A stretch of DNA of 64,000 bases from Polynucleobacter sp. MG-Unter2-18 (GCF_018687675.1 NZ_CP061302.1:880192-944191), one strand, 5' to 3'. Shown: positions 24,685 to 35,769, counted from the stretch's first letter. The notes: a model not told the origin generated them from the letters alone. Numbers and translations are program-made.

Positions 24685-25272
24685 ATGAAGATCGAAAAAA
24701 ATACTGTTGTATCCCTGCGCTACAAACTAACTGATGCGCAAAATAATATTATCGAGGAACCAGACTCCCCGATGGTATACCTGCATGGCGGATATGAGGG
24801 CACTTTTCCCAAAATTGAAAACTTATTAGATGGCCAGGATGTGGGTTATGAAGCTAGCATTCAGCTTGAGCCTAGCGAAGCCTTTGGAGAGTATGACCCA
24901 GAGTTGCTCAAGATTGAGCCACGCGCACGCTTTCCTGAACCCTTGGAAGTCGGTATGCAGTTTGAGGGTGTTCCTGATGAGGAAGTAGAAGACGATGGCG
25001 ACGAAGATGAAGAGCCCTTGATCTATACCGTAACTGATGTGGCTGATAGCCAAGTTGTTTTAGATGGGAATCATCCACTTGCTGGTATGGCCTTGCGCTT
25101 CTGGGTTCAAGTGGAAGATATCCGAACTGCTACAGATGAAGAGATTGAAAATCGACATCCTGAGGGCGCAGAAGCATTTGCATTTGGGATGCCTGACGAT
25201 TTAGACGATGGTGAGGATGACTCTGCCGACCCAATCTCTCAACCTGGTGGTTCTTCACCAACTCTGCATTAA
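24685..25272 (+). CDS. slyD: FKBP-type peptidyl-prolyl isomerase, SlyD-like
   Basis: The product has 195 residues from ATG 24685 (MKIEKNTVVSLRY); ATG 24667 would add six residues. The FKBP domain with an inserted flap domain is typical of SlyD: YLHGGYEGTFPKIENLL and PSEAFGEYDPELLK mark the fold. Unusual features are an acidic insert (EEVEDDGDEDEEP, about residues 104-116) and an acidic tail (PDDLDDGEDDSADP) in place of the histidine-rich metal-binding tail of E. coli SlyD. It therefore probably acts as a chaperone/isomerase without the nickel role. Confidence 0.88.
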   Translation: MKIEKNTVVSLRYKLTDAQNNIIEEPDSPMVYLHGGYEGTFPKIENLLDGQDVGYEASIQLEPSEAFGEYDPELLKIEPRARFPEPLEVGMQFEGVPDEEVEDDGDEDEEPLIYTVTDVADSQVVLDGNHPLAGMALRFWVQVEDIRTATDEEIENRHPEGAEAFAFGMPDDLDDGEDDSADPISQPGGSSPTLH

Positions 25273-25282
25273 AACTAAAAGA

Positions 25283-26047
25283 CTACTCTTTAAGCCACTC
25301 TTTTAGGACTCCAAGATCACGCTTGGTATCGCTAGATTCTTCTGCATGTGATGGCGTATTGCTCAATTTCGCTAGCGCTTTCTCAAGTGCAGCGATCTTA
25401 GCCTCTTGTTCTAAGGTAGCATCAATTAAACCTTTTAATGCCATAGAAACTGGATCATCTACATTGGGTGTGACGCCATAGGCTGAAAAGTATTCTTTAG
25501 CCTTGCTATCTGGTGTGCTGGCCTGAGGCAAATCAGGATGCAAGATGCGCGCAGGAATTCCCACGGCAGTTGCTCCAGCTGGGATTTCCTTTAGAACTAC
25601 TGCATTAGATCCAACACGAGCGCCATCACCTACAGTAAAGCCTCCAAGAACCTTAGCTCCCGCGCTAATGACTACGCCCTTGCCTAAAGTGGGGTGACGT
25701 TTTACACCCTTATAAAGGGATGTCCCGCCTAAGGTAACGCCTTGATAGATAGTGCAGTCATCGCCAATTTCAGTAGTCTCGCCAATCACAATACCTAGGC
25801 CGTGGTCCAAAAATACTCTACGACCGATTTTTGCTCCAGGATGTATTTCAATGCCAGTAATGAAGCGAGCTAGCATCGATAGAAGGCGCGCAATCCACTT
25901 CAAACCTAAGTTCCATAGACCATGTGATATCTGATGTATCCAAACAGCATGTAGCCCCGGATAGCAGGTTATGACCTCTAAGCGATTCCTTGCGGCAGGG
26001 TCACGAACAATGATGGAGTCGACTTGGTCGAAGAGCGAATTAAGCAT
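25283..26047 (-). CDS. cysE: Serine O-acetyltransferase
   Basis: The 254-residue enzyme makes O-acetylserine from serine and acetyl-CoA, the first committed step of cysteine synthesis. A short N-terminal helical part is followed by hexapeptide repeats forming the left-handed beta helix (about residues 65-170; [18 protein letters not shown], then [15 protein letters not shown], with the catalytic His in LDHGLG and in VKRHPTLG). The N-terminal domain is shorter than in E. coli CysE, as in the CysE type of many non-enteric bacteria. The C-terminal 60 residues are helical and poorly conserved. It lies convergent to slyD, 10 bp away. Confidence 0.93.
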   Translation of the reverse strand: MLNSLFDQVDSIIVRDPAARNRLEVITCYPGLHAVWIHQISHGLWNLGLKWIARLLSMLARFITGIEIHPGAKIGRRVFLDHGLGIVIGETTEIGDDCTIYQGVTLGGTSLYKGVKRHPTLGKGVVISAGAKVLGGFTVGDGARVGSNAVVLKEIPAGATAVGIPARILHPDLPQASTPDSKAKEYFSAYGVTPNVDDPVSMALKGLIDATLEQEAKIAALEKALAKLSNTPSHAEESSDTKRDLGVLKEWLKE

Positions 26048-26075
26048 AAATGGATTTTAACGGGTAAAGCCCAAT

Positions 26076-26825
26076 CTATTTTTTCAAGAGCATCTGTTTG
26101 GCAATCCCACGGAGCAGGTCGATTTCTTCTTTGTGCAGGCGCGTTCTAGCAAATAGTGCTTGTAAGCGGGGCATGAGTTTTTTGGGATTTGTGGGATCAA
26201 GGTAGCCAATCGCCTCCAAACCCTCGCGCCAGTGCTCCAGCATGGCAGCTACAGCTGCAGGATCCGCATAACCTACCGTCTCAGTGTTATTGCCTAAGGC
26301 CACTAGCCCCAAATCCTCCCCAAGGGATTCTCTGAGGGTGAAGGCGCAAACCATGATGGCTTGGGCGAGGTTAAGGGAAGGGTAGAGTGGGTTCGCATCA
26401 AGCCATACGCGATGGGTGCATAGTGAGAGATGGTGGTTATCTAGGCCAGTGCGCTCTGGCCCAAAGAGGAGCGCGACTTGCTGATTGGCCGCGATAGCTG
26501 CCTGAACTAACGGGCGAGCGGCTTGCCAATTTAATGCTGGTGGCCCAAATTCACGATCACGACTGGTGAGGCCTAAAACAAGACTGCAGCCTTGAACAGC
26601 TGATCCCAAAGATGAAGTTTCTTGACTGGACTCCAGCACATCGACCGCACCACTGGCTAGAGCAATGGCCTCTGACGTCTGGGCAACACCCGCAATCTTG
26701 GGTGAAATTAAGTGCAGGTCACTAAACCCCATGGTTTTTAGTGCGCGGGCTGCCGACCCCACATTTCCAGGGTGGCTGGTTTCAACTAAAACCCAGCGTA
26801 GTAACTGTGCTTGGGAGGCATTCAT
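26076..26825 (-). CDS. trmJ: tRNA (cytidine/uridine-2'-O)-methyltransferase TrmJ
   Basis: The 249-residue SPOUT methyltransferase methylates position 32 of tRNA. Trefoil-knot motifs are visible: VLVETSHPGNVGSAARALK near the N-terminus, LLFGPERTGLDNHHLS near residue 127 and YPSLNLAQAIMV near residue 153. A C-terminal helical extension (about 185-249) is typical of TrmJ. It lies directly upstream of cysE in the same direction (28 bp gap), so the two may share a transcript. Confidence 0.92.
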   Translation of the reverse strand: MNASQAQLLRWVLVETSHPGNVGSAARALKTMGFSDLHLISPKIAGVAQTSEAIALASGAVDVLESSQETSSLGSAVQGCSLVLGLTSRDREFGPPALNWQAARPLVQAAIAANQQVALLFGPERTGLDNHHLSLCTHRVWLDANPLYPSLNLAQAIMVCAFTLRESLGEDLGLVALGNNTETVGYADPAAVAAMLEHWREGLEAIGYLDPTNPKKLMPRLQALFARTRLHKEEIDLLRGIAKQMLLKK

Positions 26826-26955
26826 ATCAACAGGAATTCTCTAGTAGCTTGGGAGTTCAATGTAGCAATCGTTTAGAATCAGGATGTTAGCTCCTTATTG
26901 TCCTGCAGTTTGCAATCTGGTGAGCTCGTTCTTATTTAATTTGTCCATCAATACT

Positions 26956-27744
26956 ATGCATCCCATGTTAAATGTGGCCGTGAAGGCTGCCCGTCGTGCC
27001 GGAACCGTGATTAATAGAGCCTCTCTGAATTTAGAGCGACTTCAGATTGACCGCAAACAACATAATGATTTCGTAACTGAGGTGGACAGACAGGCCGAAG
27101 CAGCCATTATTGAAACGCTCAGCGAAGCCTATCCTTCGCACGGCTTCTTGGCTGAAGAAACTGGCGCCCAAAATACTGATGCTGAAAATGTTTGGATCAT
27201 TGATCCACTCGATGGCACAACTAACTTTATTCATGGTTTTCCGCAGTATGCAGTTTCCATTGCACTGTCTGTCAACGGGGTAACCCAACAAGCAGTAGTT
27301 TACGATCCGACCCGCGATGAACTATTCACTGCCACGCGCGGTGCAGGTGCATATTTGGATCGTCGGCGTTTACGTGTTGCCACGCAAGATCGTTTAGCGA
27401 ATTCATTATTGGGTACTGGCTTTCCTTATCGCGACGACCAAGACTTAGAAAAATATTTAAAAATCTTTGCAGATATGTCGCGCCAATGTGCCGGCCTGCG
27501 TCGTCCTGGAGCTGCATCTCTTGACTTGGCCTATGTTGCTGCTGGTCGTTACGATGGATTTTTTGAGAGCGATCTCAAGCCATGGGACATGGCAGCAGGG
27601 GCTTTATTGATTACTGAGTCTGGTGGACTTGTCGGCAACTACCGCGGCGAAGAAGGCTTCCTACAAAGCGGTGAAGTGATGTGCGCTAACCCTCGCATCT
27701 TTGCCCAGATGGTTCAGTGCTTATCTAAATATTCCACCTTTTAA
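26956..27744 (+). CDS. suhB: Inositol-1-monophosphatase family protein
   Basis: The 262-residue Mg-dependent phosphatase belongs to the SuhB family, which also assists ribosomal RNA antitermination in E. coli. Metal-binding motifs are GFLAEETG (about residue 65), [18 protein letters not shown] (about residue 81) and [17 protein letters not shown] (about residue 210). ATG 26956 ([16 protein letters not shown]) fits the family; the open frame continues upstream without family character. It is divergent from trmJ. Confidence 0.93.
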   Translation: MHPMLNVAVKAARRAGTVINRASLNLERLQIDRKQHNDFVTEVDRQAEAAIIETLSEAYPSHGFLAEETGAQNTDAENVWIIDPLDGTTNFIHGFPQYAVSIALSVNGVTQQAVVYDPTRDELFTATRGAGAYLDRRRLRVATQDRLANSLLGTGFPYRDDQDLEKYLKIFADMSRQCAGLRRPGAASLDLAYVAAGRYDGFFESDLKPWDMAAGALLITESGGLVGNYRGEEGFLQSGEVMCANPRIFAQMVQCLSKYSTF

Positions 27745-27757
27745 TACGGCAGCAGTA

Positions 27758-28546
27758 TTAAGTTTTGATCAGGTCGGTGTAACGTACTCCGTCTTGATTA
27801 ATGAGTAGGGCGCTTGCGCGTGGCCGCCCACTTTCAGGGTGATCTAAATCCCAATCTGATAAGACCCAGCGTTGCCATTCCTGATCTTGTAGATGCTCTT
27901 GATGTTGTTTTGGTCGGTGAGTGTGACCATGTATCAGTTGATACCCAGCTTGATCTTTAAGCACTGCAGCGCAGGCAGCTAAGGTCACATTCGTTTTGGC
28001 TTGTGCGCCTTCAACTGAAAATTGCATTGACCGTTGATATTGCACGCTACTATTACTGCGCAGGTGATTAGCAATAGAGCGGCGCCAATTTAAGGGCATT
28101 CTCAAGAATAGTTTTTGGATCCAAGGTTTGCGGACCCAGCTACGAAAAACTTGGTAGCCAATATCTGCCGTGCAAAGTGAGTCGCCGTGACAGAGAACAT
28201 ATTCAGAGCCTGCAATATGAATCTTGCTAGGATCAGGCAAGAGTGTCATGCCTGTTTTACTTAAAAAATGCTTACCAACTAAAAAGTCCCGATTACCATG
28301 AAGGTAATAGGTTTTCACTTTAGTGGACAGGGTTGCAAGTGCATTCTTTACCTCTTGGTGAAAAGGTGAATGTAGAGCAGCATCATCTCCAACCCAATAC
28401 TCAAATAGATCACCTAAGATCAATACAGCTTCTACCTTAGGCGCATCTTTTTCACAAAAATCAAAGAAGCGTTGCGCCGTCAAGGGCATTGACGGCGTGA
28501 GATGTAAATCAGAAATGAGCAGTGCGCTCGCGTATTGCGGAATCAT
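27758..28546 (-). CDS. lpxH: UDP-2,3-diacylglucosamine hydrolase
   Basis: The 262-residue metallophosphoesterase cleaves UDP-2,3-diacylglucosamine to lipid X in lipid A synthesis. The metal motifs are in order: [44 protein letters not shown] and [10 protein letters not shown]. The start overlaps the ppiB stop (ATGA), the same pairing as in many proteobacteria. It is convergent with suhB, with 13 bp between stops. Confidence 0.95.
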   Translation of the reverse strand: MIPQYASALLISDLHLTPSMPLTAQRFFDFCEKDAPKVEAVLILGDLFEYWVGDDAALHSPFHQEVKNALATLSTKVKTYYLHGNRDFLVGKHFLSKTGMTLLPDPSKIHIAGSEYVLCHGDSLCTADIGYQVFRSWVRKPWIQKLFLRMPLNWRRSIANHLRSNSSVQYQRSMQFSVEGAQAKTNVTLAACAAVLKDQAGYQLIHGHTHRPKQHQEHLQDQEWQRWVLSDWDLDHPESGRPRASALLINQDGVRYTDLIKT

Positions 28547-29046
28547 TCCTCGAGAACGCTTGCCTTTTCAATGAGGACGTCTTCAGCAGGAACATCTTGA
28601 TGAAAGCCGGAATTACCTGTTTTAACTTTACGAATGACATCAACCACATCAAGACCATCAGTGACTTTGCCAAAAACAGCGTAACCCCAACCTTGAGCAT
28701 TAGGGGCGGTGTGGTTTAAGAAGTCATTGTCATTGACGTTAATAAAAAATTGCGCTGTCGCAGAGTGCGGATCGCTAGTGCGAGCCATAGCTACTGTGCC
28801 ACGTTCGTTTTTAAGACCATTGTTCGCTTCATTCTCAATTTGGGCGCCAGACGATTTTTCTTTTAGGCCAGCAGTCATGCCGCCACCTTGAATCATAAAA
28901 TTATCAATCACGCGATGGAAAATCGTGCCATCGTAATGACCGCTTTTGACGTACTCTATAAAATTAGCAACAGTCTTTGGCGCTTTTGCAGCATCCAGGG
29001 TAAGAGTGATATCGCCCTTATTTGTTTTTAGTAGAACTTTGGACAT
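28543..29046 (-). CDS. ppiB: Cyclophilin-type peptidyl-prolyl isomerase
   Basis: The 167-residue cytoplasmic cyclophilin lacks a signal peptide. Family motifs are [18 protein letters not shown] (residues 38-55), the [17 protein letters not shown] active-site segment (about 90-106) and the [16 protein letters not shown] strand. It catalyses cis-trans isomerisation of proline bonds. It is translationally coupled to lpxH by a 4-bp overlap. Confidence 0.95.
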   Translation of the reverse strand: MSKVLLKTNKGDITLTLDAAKAPKTVANFIEYVKSGHYDGTIFHRVIDNFMIQGGGMTAGLKEKSSGAQIENEANNGLKNERGTVAMARTSDPHSATAQFFINVNDNDFLNHTAPNAQGWGYAVFGKVTDGLDVVDVIRKVKTGNSGFHQDVPAEDVLIEKASVLEE

Positions 29047-29091
29047 GATGAATTTACTTTCTATAAGTTAGTAGATAAAAAGGTATGAAAA

Positions 29092-29904
29092 TTATTTTGA
29101 AGTAGGCGTTGCTGGGATTGCAGGCGCCGCTGACACAACGCCTTTTTTAGCCGGCTTCAGTATCTCCATCAATGCTTTTGCACGATTGGTGTATTGACGC
29201 TGATTTAAGACTGCATCTTTTGCGGCATTGTCATAGGCTTGAGCTGCCAGGCGAATATAGACCTCGCCTAAGTTAGCTGAGGCAACCGTGTAGCTCGGGC
29301 GTAATTTCAGGGCGAGCTCTAAATAGTCTCTTGCCTCAATCCAATTGCCTTGATTTGCTGCTAGTGCAGCTAAGTTGTTATAAGGCTCAGGCAGCTCCGG
29401 AAACTGTTGGGTAATCTCAACCAAGGTCTTTTTAGCTTCTACCCACTGGCGCGTTTCAATCTGGATACGTGCCTTAACGTAACGTAACTGCACATTACCC
29501 GGTGTTTTCTGAAGTTGCTTATTGATACTGTCGATAGCTTCAGGATATTTTTTGGCTTTGACTAGCTTTTCAATATCGGACGGAACTCCATTTCTAGTTA
29601 CTGGGTCTGGCTCAATAATCAAAAAGGATAAAAACGGAACGGCGACAGAGTCAGACAACTCAGCATTAAATTGATCGTATCCAGCGTCGTTTCCGGCAAG
29701 TCTTGGAGGGTCATTGGGGCCGTAAGATCCTAGATAGGGCGCTTGAGTACCTTGAGCACTAGCGGGGGCACTATTCAGGGCATTAATTTCAGCCTCTGCT
29801 AACTGTTGCCCAGGAGTGCTACAGCCCGCAAGGAATAAAACAGCAAAAAAGGCGCACAAGCCGCACAGCTGAGCTGGACGTAGAAAAAAATGGTTAGCTG
29901 ACAT
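29092..29904 (-). CDS. TPR-repeat lipoprotein
   Basis: The product has 270 residues from ATG 29904 ([10 protein letters not shown]); ATG 29931 would add nine. A lipoprotein signal ends in LAGC, followed by a disordered Ala/Gly/Pro segment. Tetratricopeptide repeats run from about residue 110 to 230, including [20 protein letters not shown] and [23 protein letters not shown] lipoproteins act as scaffolds in envelope assembly. No specific partner is indicated. It lies upstream of ppiB in the same direction and is divergent from cysS. Confidence 0.82.
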   Translation of the reverse strand: MSANHFFLRPAQLCGLCAFFAVLFLAGCSTPGQQLAEAEINALNSAPASAQGTQAPYLGSYGPNDPPRLAGNDAGYDQFNAELSDSVAVPFLSFLIIEPDPVTRNGVPSDIEKLVKAKKYPEAIDSINKQLQKTPGNVQLRYVKARIQIETRQWVEAKKTLVEITQQFPELPEPYNNLAALAANQGNWIEARDYLELALKLRPSYTVASANLGEVYIRLAAQAYDNAAKDAVLNQRQYTNRAKALMEILKPAKKGVVSAAPAIPATPTSK

Positions 29905-29991
29905 AGGGTTTGGGATGAAAAACGGGCTCATTCGATATACTCAGCGCTCAGTCTAACAAATTGGCGCTACTTGCCCACCTTTATAGCCTCT

Positions 29992-31413
29992 ATGCTGCAA
30001 ATCTATAACACCCTCAGTCGTTCTAAACAGGCCTTTAAACCCATTGAGCCGGGCAAGGTAAAGATGTACGTCTGCGGAATGACGGTTTATGACTTTTGCC
30101 ATATTGGCCATGCCCGGGTGATGATTGTCTTTGATATGGTGGTGCGCTGGTTGCGTGCCAGTGGTTATGAGGTTGTTTTCGTCCGCAACATCACCGATAT
30201 TGATGACAAGATCATCAATCGTGCGATTGAGAATGGCGAGCCTATTTCTGCATTAACACAACGTTTTATTGATGCAATGCATGCCGACTCAAATGAATTG
30301 GGCTTGATGCACCCCGATCACGAGCCTCGTGCCACTGATTACATCGGGCAAATGCAGGACATCATTGGCCGCTTAATTGAAAAAGAATTGGCCTATCAAG
30401 GCGAGGATGGGGATGTCAATTTCGCGGTTCGATTGTTTCCAGAATATGGTCGCCTTTCCGGTAAATCCTTGGATGAATTAAATGCTGGTGACCGTGTCGC
30501 AGTTGGTGGTGGTAAACGAGATCCATTGGACTTTGTTCTATGGAAGAGTGCCAAACCAGAGGAGCCTGCGGATACCCGTTGGAAATCCCCCTGGGGTGAA
30601 GGTCGCCCTGGATGGCATATTGAATGTTCTGCCATGTCATGCGATTTGCTAGGTGAGCATTTTGATATTCATGGCGGTGGTGCGGATTTGCAGTTTCCGC
30701 ATCATGAAAACGAGATTGCTCAGAGCGAGGGCGCCCTCTATGGACAAGATCATCAGGCTAACGATCAGCCTTTTGTAAATTACTGGATGCATAACGGGCA
30801 TATTCGGGTAAATGAAGAAAAGATGTCGAAGTCATTAGGCAATTTTTTCCTCATTCGTGATGTCTTGAAGAGTTTTGACCCCGAGGTCTTGCGTTTCTTC
30901 ATGCTCCGCGCCCACTACCGTAGCCCAATTAACTATAGTGATGCGCAGCTTGAAGAGGCTCGTGCAGGACTGATCCGTCTTTACACCGCTTTAGCGCAAG
31001 TGAGCTCAAGCGATCATCCTGTAGACCCCCATTCGCCATGGTCTGAGCGCTTCACTAATGCGATGAATGATGACTTTAATACGCCCGTGGCGATAGCAGC
31101 CCTGTTTGACTTAGCTAGTGAAGTGAATCGTGCGCAGGGTGAAGAGAAGCTTCAATTGGCTAGCGTTCTCAAAAGCTTGGCTGCAGCTCTCAATTTCTTG
31201 CAACGTGACCCGATCGTATTCTTGCAAGAAGGATCCCGAGGTGGCGATGCTGGATTATCTGCTACTGCTATTGAAGAGCAAATTGCGGCACGAGTCACTG
31301 CAAAACTCGCCAAAGATTTTGCGAAAGCAGATTTAATTCGCAAGACATTATTAGATCAGGGCGTAGTATTGGAAGATAAGCCCGGTGGCATTACCGAATG
31401 GCGCAAAAGTTAA
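29992..31413 (+). CDS. cysS: Cysteinyl-tRNA synthetase
   Basis: The 473-residue class I synthetase (from ATG 29992, [15 protein letters not shown]) charges tRNA-Cys. [17 protein letters not shown] carries the HIGH motif and a zinc-ligand Cys; the GWHIECSAM and [12 protein letters not shown] segments carry the other zinc ligands. The KMSKS motif is [10 protein letters not shown]. The C-terminal anticodon-binding part is present. The open frame upstream (from 29971) lacks family character. Confidence 0.96.
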   Translation: MLQIYNTLSRSKQAFKPIEPGKVKMYVCGMTVYDFCHIGHARVMIVFDMVVRWLRASGYEVVFVRNITDIDDKIINRAIENGEPISALTQRFIDAMHADSNELGLMHPDHEPRATDYIGQMQDIIGRLIEKELAYQGEDGDVNFAVRLFPEYGRLSGKSLDELNAGDRVAVGGGKRDPLDFVLWKSAKPEEPADTRWKSPWGEGRPGWHIECSAMSCDLLGEHFDIHGGGADLQFPHHENEIAQSEGALYGQDHQANDQPFVNYWMHNGHIRVNEEKMSKSLGNFFLIRDVLKSFDPEVLRFFMLRAHYRSPINYSDAQLEEARAGLIRLYTALAQVSSSDHPVDPHSPWSERFTNAMNDDFNTPVAIAALFDLASEVNRAQGEEKLQLASVLKSLAAALNFLQRDPIVFLQEGSRGGDAGLSATAIEEQIAARVTAKLAKDFAKADLIRKTLLDQGVVLEDKPGGITEWRKS

Positions 31414-31429
31414 TTGAAGAATATTTATT

Positions 31430-32086
31430 TTGAGTAAAGCTGCACAGCAATTAATCATTGAAGAAGTTGCTCCTGATTATTGGGAGCAGGCTTGTGCTGA
31501 GTTGATGAAGCATGATCGTATTTTAAAAAAACTGATTCCAAAATACGGCCTAGGTTTTTTGCGAACGCGTGGAGATGCATTCACTACTTTGGCAAGGGCT
31601 ATCGTTGGCCAGCAAATTTCGGTTGCTGCAGCTCAGTCTGTCTGGAGCAAGGTTTTATTGGCATCCAAAAACAAGGTAAACCCTAAAAATATTCTTGCTT
31701 TAAGTATTGAAGATTTGCGTGCAGCAGGATTATCGGGTCGCAAGGTGGAATACATCCGCGATTTGGCTGAACACTTTGATTCTGGTCGTTTACATGCCAA
31801 TCAGTGGAAAGGCATGGAAGATGAGGTCATCATCAAAGAATTGTGTGGGATTCGGGGAATTGGTCGCTGGACAGCGGAAATGTTCCTGATTTTCAACATG
31901 ATTAGGCCCAATATTCTCCCTTTAGACGACGCCGGCCTGATTAAGGCTATTTCCCTCAATTACTTCAGCGGAGAGCCTGTGAGCAGGCATGAAGCCCGTG
32001 AAGTAGCTGCAAATTGGGCCCCATGGCGCACGGTAGCGACATGGTATATGTGGAGAAGTATCGACCCCAAGCCCGTTGAATATTAA
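31430..32086 (+). CDS. DNA-3-methyladenine glycosylase (AlkA-like, HhH-GPD)
   Basis: The 218-residue base-excision repair glycosylase removes alkylated bases. The helix-hairpin-helix ELCGIRGIGRWTAEMFLIF (about residues 141-159) and the catalytic Asp in ILPLDDAGLIKAI (about residue 165-177) are present. It is the short, catalytic-domain-only form, without the N-terminal domain of E. coli AlkA. The start is a TTG 16 bp after cysS. It precedes accA by 9 bp. Confidence 0.92.
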   Translation: MSKAAQQLIIEEVAPDYWEQACAELMKHDRILKKLIPKYGLGFLRTRGDAFTTLARAIVGQQISVAAAQSVWSKVLLASKNKVNPKNILALSIEDLRAAGLSGRKVEYIRDLAEHFDSGRLHANQWKGMEDEVIIKELCGIRGIGRWTAEMFLIFNMIRPNILPLDDAGLIKAISLNYFSGEPVSRHEAREVAANWAPWRTVATWYMWRSIDPKPVEY

Positions 32087-32095
32087 AATCAAGCT

Positions 32096-33067
32096 ATGAA
32101 AACGACTTTCCTGGATTTTGAGCAGTCAATCGCTGAATTAGAGTCAAAGATTGAAGAGCTGCAATTTGTGCAAGATGAATCATCAGTAGACATTTCTGAT
32201 GAGATCAAAACCTTGACTGAAAAAAGTCAGCAACTTACAAAAGATGTCTATGCCAATTTAAGTCCATGGCAAGTTTCTCAAGTAGCGCGCCATCCTCAGC
32301 GTCCTTACACATTAGATTATGTTGGAGCATTGTTCACCGATTTTCATGAGCTTCATGGCGATCGTAATTTTGCAGATGACCAATCCATCATTACTGGCCT
32401 GGCTCGTTTTCAGAATCAACCTTGCATGGTCATTGGCCATCAAAAAGGCCGCGATACTAAAGAGCGTGCTTTAAGAAACTTTGGCATGAGTCGCCCTGAG
32501 GGTTACCGAAAAGCAAAGCGCGTCATGCGTTTAGCGGAAAAATTTAAATTACCGGTGTTTACGTTTGTGGATACGCCGGGTGCATTTCCTGGAATTGATG
32601 CAGAAGAGCGCAACCAATCAGAGGCGATTGGTCACAACCTCTATGTTCAGGCGGAATTAGAAGTGCCGATCATTGCCACCATTATTGGTGAGGGTGGTTC
32701 GGGTGGCGCACTTGCGATTGCAATGGGTGATGTGGTGTTGATGTTGCAAAACTCAACTTACTCGGTCATCTCACCAGAAGGCTGCGCATCCATTCTTTGG
32801 AAGACTGCAGATAAAGCACCTGAAGCTGCTGAGCAATTGGGCTTGACTGCACAACGTTTAAAAGCCATTGGCTTGATCGATAAGATCGTCCCTGAGCCTA
32901 CTGGTGGCGCACATCGTGATTACGACACCATGATGAACAATATGCGCAAAGCATTAGCTGAGTCACTAAAGACTTTCGATGGGATGAAAGTGGATGCGCT
33001 GTTAGAGCGTCGCCATGAGCGCTTGATGAGTTATGGCAAGTTCAAGGAAATCGAAGTCAAGTCTTAA
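32096..33067 (+). CDS. accA: Acetyl-CoA carboxylase carboxyltransferase subunit alpha
   Basis: The 323-residue alpha subunit works with AccD to transfer carboxyl from biotin to acetyl-CoA, the first step of fatty acid synthesis. Features are the N-terminal coiled region ([17 protein letters not shown]), [20 protein letters not shown] and the oxyanion-forming [15 protein letters not shown] and [11 protein letters not shown] loops. It overlaps the tilS start by 35 bp. Length and motifs are typical. Confidence 0.96.
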   Translation: MKTTFLDFEQSIAELESKIEELQFVQDESSVDISDEIKTLTEKSQQLTKDVYANLSPWQVSQVARHPQRPYTLDYVGALFTDFHELHGDRNFADDQSIITGLARFQNQPCMVIGHQKGRDTKERALRNFGMSRPEGYRKAKRVMRLAEKFKLPVFTFVDTPGAFPGIDAEERNQSEAIGHNLYVQAELEVPIIATIIGEGGSGGALAIAMGDVVLMLQNSTYSVISPEGCASILWKTADKAPEAAEQLGLTAQRLKAIGLIDKIVPEPTGGAHRDYDTMMNNMRKALAESLKTFDGMKVDALLERRHERLMSYGKFKEIEVKS

Positions 33068-34346
33068 GGCAGCTTTACCAGCAGCCAAACGGATTGGGCT
33101 TGCCTTAAGTGGTGGGCTTGATTCTGTTGTGTTACTCGATACAGTTTGTAAAGCCCTCAAAGCAAATTCTAATGACCCAACTGAGCTTTGGGTATTTCAT
33201 ATTCATCATGGTTTGCAAAAGCCAGCCGATCAATGGTTGGAGTTTTGTGAGCGACTGGCCAAAAAATACCAAGTACATTTTGACTTTCGTCTACTGCACT
33301 TTGCTGATCTATCTCAGGGCAATATTGAAGCTAGAGCGAGGGCAGAGCGTTACGATGCTTTGACTGATTTATGTATTGAGCATGGCATTGAGGATTTGCT
33401 GCTCGCACACCATCAAAACGACCAGGCTGAAACTGTGCTTTTACAGCTGCTACGTGGCTCTGGCGTAGCTGGTCTCTCTGGCATGCCTTTGCATCGTGCT
33501 AACGTCAACCAGGGCGACTCAATTACTCTCTGGCGCCCATTACTCAATCAATGCAGGGCAGAGTTAGAGGTCTATGCCAAAGAATACAAACTCAAATGGG
33601 TAGAAGACCCTAGCAATCAAAATACACGCTATCGCCGCAATGCGATCCGTAAAGAAATCATTCCAAGGCTGGAAAAAATTCAGCCAGGCGCAATTGGCAA
33701 TCTAGCTCGAAGCGCTACTTTATTGGCTCAATCTCAAGTGTTGCTCGATCGCCTAGCTAAGCTAGATGGGAAAGATCTTTTTAAAGGTAGTAAGTTAAAG
33801 CTGGCGCCTCTCTTGGCCCTAGCCAAAACAGATCAAGCTGCAGCGAATAATGTCCTGCGTTATTGGTTGAAGTTAAATAATCTGGCAATGCCATCCCAGG
33901 AACGTCTTGAATCTTGGTGGAAAGACCTTAAGGCTGTAAAACCAGACTCTAGCTTGGAGTGGCAACATGATGAAGTCAGTATTTATCTGTGGCGCAACGT
34001 CTTGCAGATAGCGCATTGCATGACAGGGCAGTGGGTGTTTCAAAATGTGCCCTTACGAAGTAAGTCACTTGGCTTGCCTGCTGATTGGGTCAATACCGCC
34101 AAAGAACAAGGCCTAATTGAGGAAAGACTGCGCCAGGGAGCAGAAAAGATTCAAATCAAACCCAATACCCCACGCAAAACACTCAAGAATCTCTTTCAAG
34201 AATCGGATACACCGCCTTGGGAGCGACAGGCTCCGCTGCTCTATATCAAGGACCAGCTCGTAGCCGTTGCTGGAGTGGGGGCGAGCTACCCTCATCTAGT
34301 CTCCATTGGCAGGCGAGTGCTCCCTGTGTGGCTTGAGAAGCCATAG
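33033..34346 (+). CDS. tilS: tRNA(Ile)-lysidine synthase
   Basis: The 437-residue enzyme makes lysidine at position 34 of the AUA-reading tRNA-Ile. The PP-loop [14 protein letters not shown] is at about residues 23-36, and [10 protein letters not shown] and [23 protein letters not shown] follow. The C-terminal TilS domain with [11 protein letters not shown] and [12 protein letters not shown] is present. The ATG at 33033 lies 35 bp inside accA and no start codon occurs in frame between it and the PP-loop, so the overlap is real and suggests coupled translation with accA. Confidence 0.94.
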   Translation: MASSRKSKSSLKAALPAAKRIGLALSGGLDSVVLLDTVCKALKANSNDPTELWVFHIHHGLQKPADQWLEFCERLAKKYQVHFDFRLLHFADLSQGNIEARARAERYDALTDLCIEHGIEDLLLAHHQNDQAETVLLQLLRGSGVAGLSGMPLHRANVNQGDSITLWRPLLNQCRAELEVYAKEYKLKWVEDPSNQNTRYRRNAIRKEIIPRLEKIQPGAIGNLARSATLLAQSQVLLDRLAKLDGKDLFKGSKLKLAPLLALAKTDQAAANNVLRYWLKLNNLAMPSQERLESWWKDLKAVKPDSSLEWQHDEVSIYLWRNVLQIAHCMTGQWVFQNVPLRSKSLGLPADWVNTAKEQGLIEERLRQGAEKIQIKPNTPRKTLKNLFQESDTPPWERQAPLLYIKDQLVAVAGVGASYPHLVSIGRRVLPVWLEKP

Positions 34347-34388
34347 TAAAGCGTAAAACCCTGTAAAATAAGCCCCTTTTAGACCCTG

Positions 34389-34403
34389 GGGAATGTAATT
34401 CCC
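34389..34403 (+). promoter_or_regulatory. Small hairpin in the lysC leader
   Basis: GGGAAT (34389-34394), GTA, ATTCCC (34398-34403) form a perfect 6-bp stem, 25 bp ahead of the lysC ATG. TAAAAT at 34364-34369 could be the -10. No T tract follows, so it is not a terminator. A role in lysC expression is only a possibility. Confidence 0.25.
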
Positions 34404-34428
34404 TATAAATAACAATACAACGGTTTTT

Positions 34429-35679
34429 ATGGCTCTTATCGTTCATAAGTATGGTGGCACCTCAATGGGCTCGGTTGAGCGCATTCAGAATGTCGCTAAA
34501 CGCGTTGCCAAGTGGATGCGTGCAGGTCACCAAGTGGTTGTAGTGCCATCAGCGATGTCCGGCGAAACCAATCGTTTGCTTGGCTTGGCAAAAGACATTA
34601 ATCCTGATGCAAGCCCACGCGAACTCGATCAAATTGCCTCCACAGGCGAGCAAGTCAGTTCGGGTTTATTGGCCTTGGCCTTGTTGCGTGAGGGTGTTGA
34701 TGCAGTTAGCTATGCCGGTTGGCAAGTAACAGTTCATACAGACTCCTCATTTACTAAAGCACGCATCAAGAGTATTGATGACAAAAAAATCCTTGCTGAT
34801 CTCAATGCAGGACGTGCAGTAGTAGTAACGGGCTTTCAGGGTGTTGATCCAGATGGCAATATCACCACCTTAGGTCGCGGGGGTTCTGATACATCAGCTG
34901 TTGCGATGGCTGCAGCGCTTAAAGCAGATGAGTGCTTGATCTACACCGATGTGGATGGTGTCTACACCACTGATCCCCGAGTTTGTGAAGATGCACGTCG
35001 TCTAGACAAGATTACTTTTGAGGAGATGCTAGAGATGGCAAGTCTAGGCTCAAAGGTATTGCAGATTCGTTCAGTTGAGTTTGCCGGTAAGTACAAAGTT
35101 AAAACCCGTGTTCTGTCATCATTGACAGATCCGTTGATGCCCTTAGACCAAGAGATGAAGTCGGGCACCTTGATTACATTTGAAGAGGACAGCACTATGG
35201 AAGCCGCAGTTATTTCCGGCATCGCCTTTGCGCGTGATGAAGCAAAAATTACCGTTCTGGGGGTTCCTGATCGCCCAGGTATCGCCTATCAAATCTTGGG
35301 TCCAATCGCAGATGCCAATATTGATGTGGATATGATTATTCAGAATCAATCATTTGAAGGTAAGACAGACTTTACTTTTACAGTTCCCCGCGCTGACTAT
35401 CAAAAAGCTTTGGACTTGCTCAAGAAAAATGTGCAAGCTCATATTGAAGCAAAAGAAATTAATGGCGATCCCAAGGTTTCTAAGGTGTCAGTGGTAGGTG
35501 TAGGCATGCGCTCCCATGTGGGTGTTGCTAGCAAAATGTTCCGCACGTTATCGGAAGAGGGTATCAATATTCTGATGATTTCTACTAGCGAAATCAAGAT
35601 TTCAGTGGTGATTGATGAAAAGTATATGGAGCTAGCTGTGCGTGCATTGCACAAGGTGTTTGATCTGGATCAGAAGTAA
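34429..35679 (+). CDS. lysC: Aspartate kinase
   Basis: The 416-residue monofunctional aspartokinase phosphorylates aspartate for lysine, threonine and methionine synthesis. The kinase motif is VHKYGGTSMGS (residues 4-14), followed by TLGRGGSDTSAVAMAAAL and IYTDVDGVYTTDPR. Two C-terminal ACT domains (about 265-410; VPDRPGIAYQILG and VGVGMRSHVGVASKMF) bind the feedback effectors lysine and threonine. It is a single gene followed by tRNA-Ser. Together with dapA it covers early lysine synthesis. Confidence 0.96.
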   Translation: MALIVHKYGGTSMGSVERIQNVAKRVAKWMRAGHQVVVVPSAMSGETNRLLGLAKDINPDASPRELDQIASTGEQVSSGLLALALLREGVDAVSYAGWQVTVHTDSSFTKARIKSIDDKKILADLNAGRAVVVTGFQGVDPDGNITTLGRGGSDTSAVAMAAALKADECLIYTDVDGVYTTDPRVCEDARRLDKITFEEMLEMASLGSKVLQIRSVEFAGKYKVKTRVLSSLTDPLMPLDQEMKSGTLITFEEDSTMEAAVISGIAFARDEAKITVLGVPDRPGIAYQILGPIADANIDVDMIIQNQSFEGKTDFTFTVPRADYQKALDLLKKNVQAHIEAKEINGDPKVSKVSVVGVGMRSHVGVASKMFRTLSEEGINILMISTSEIKISVVIDEKYMELAVRALHKVFDLDQK

Positions 35680-35769
35680 GAATACGCAGGAATTACCTAA
35701 AAAAGGCATTAAAAGCTCGCAGTCAAGCAAATCCGTTAAACTGTGAGTCGTTGTAGATGTAGTGGGTAG

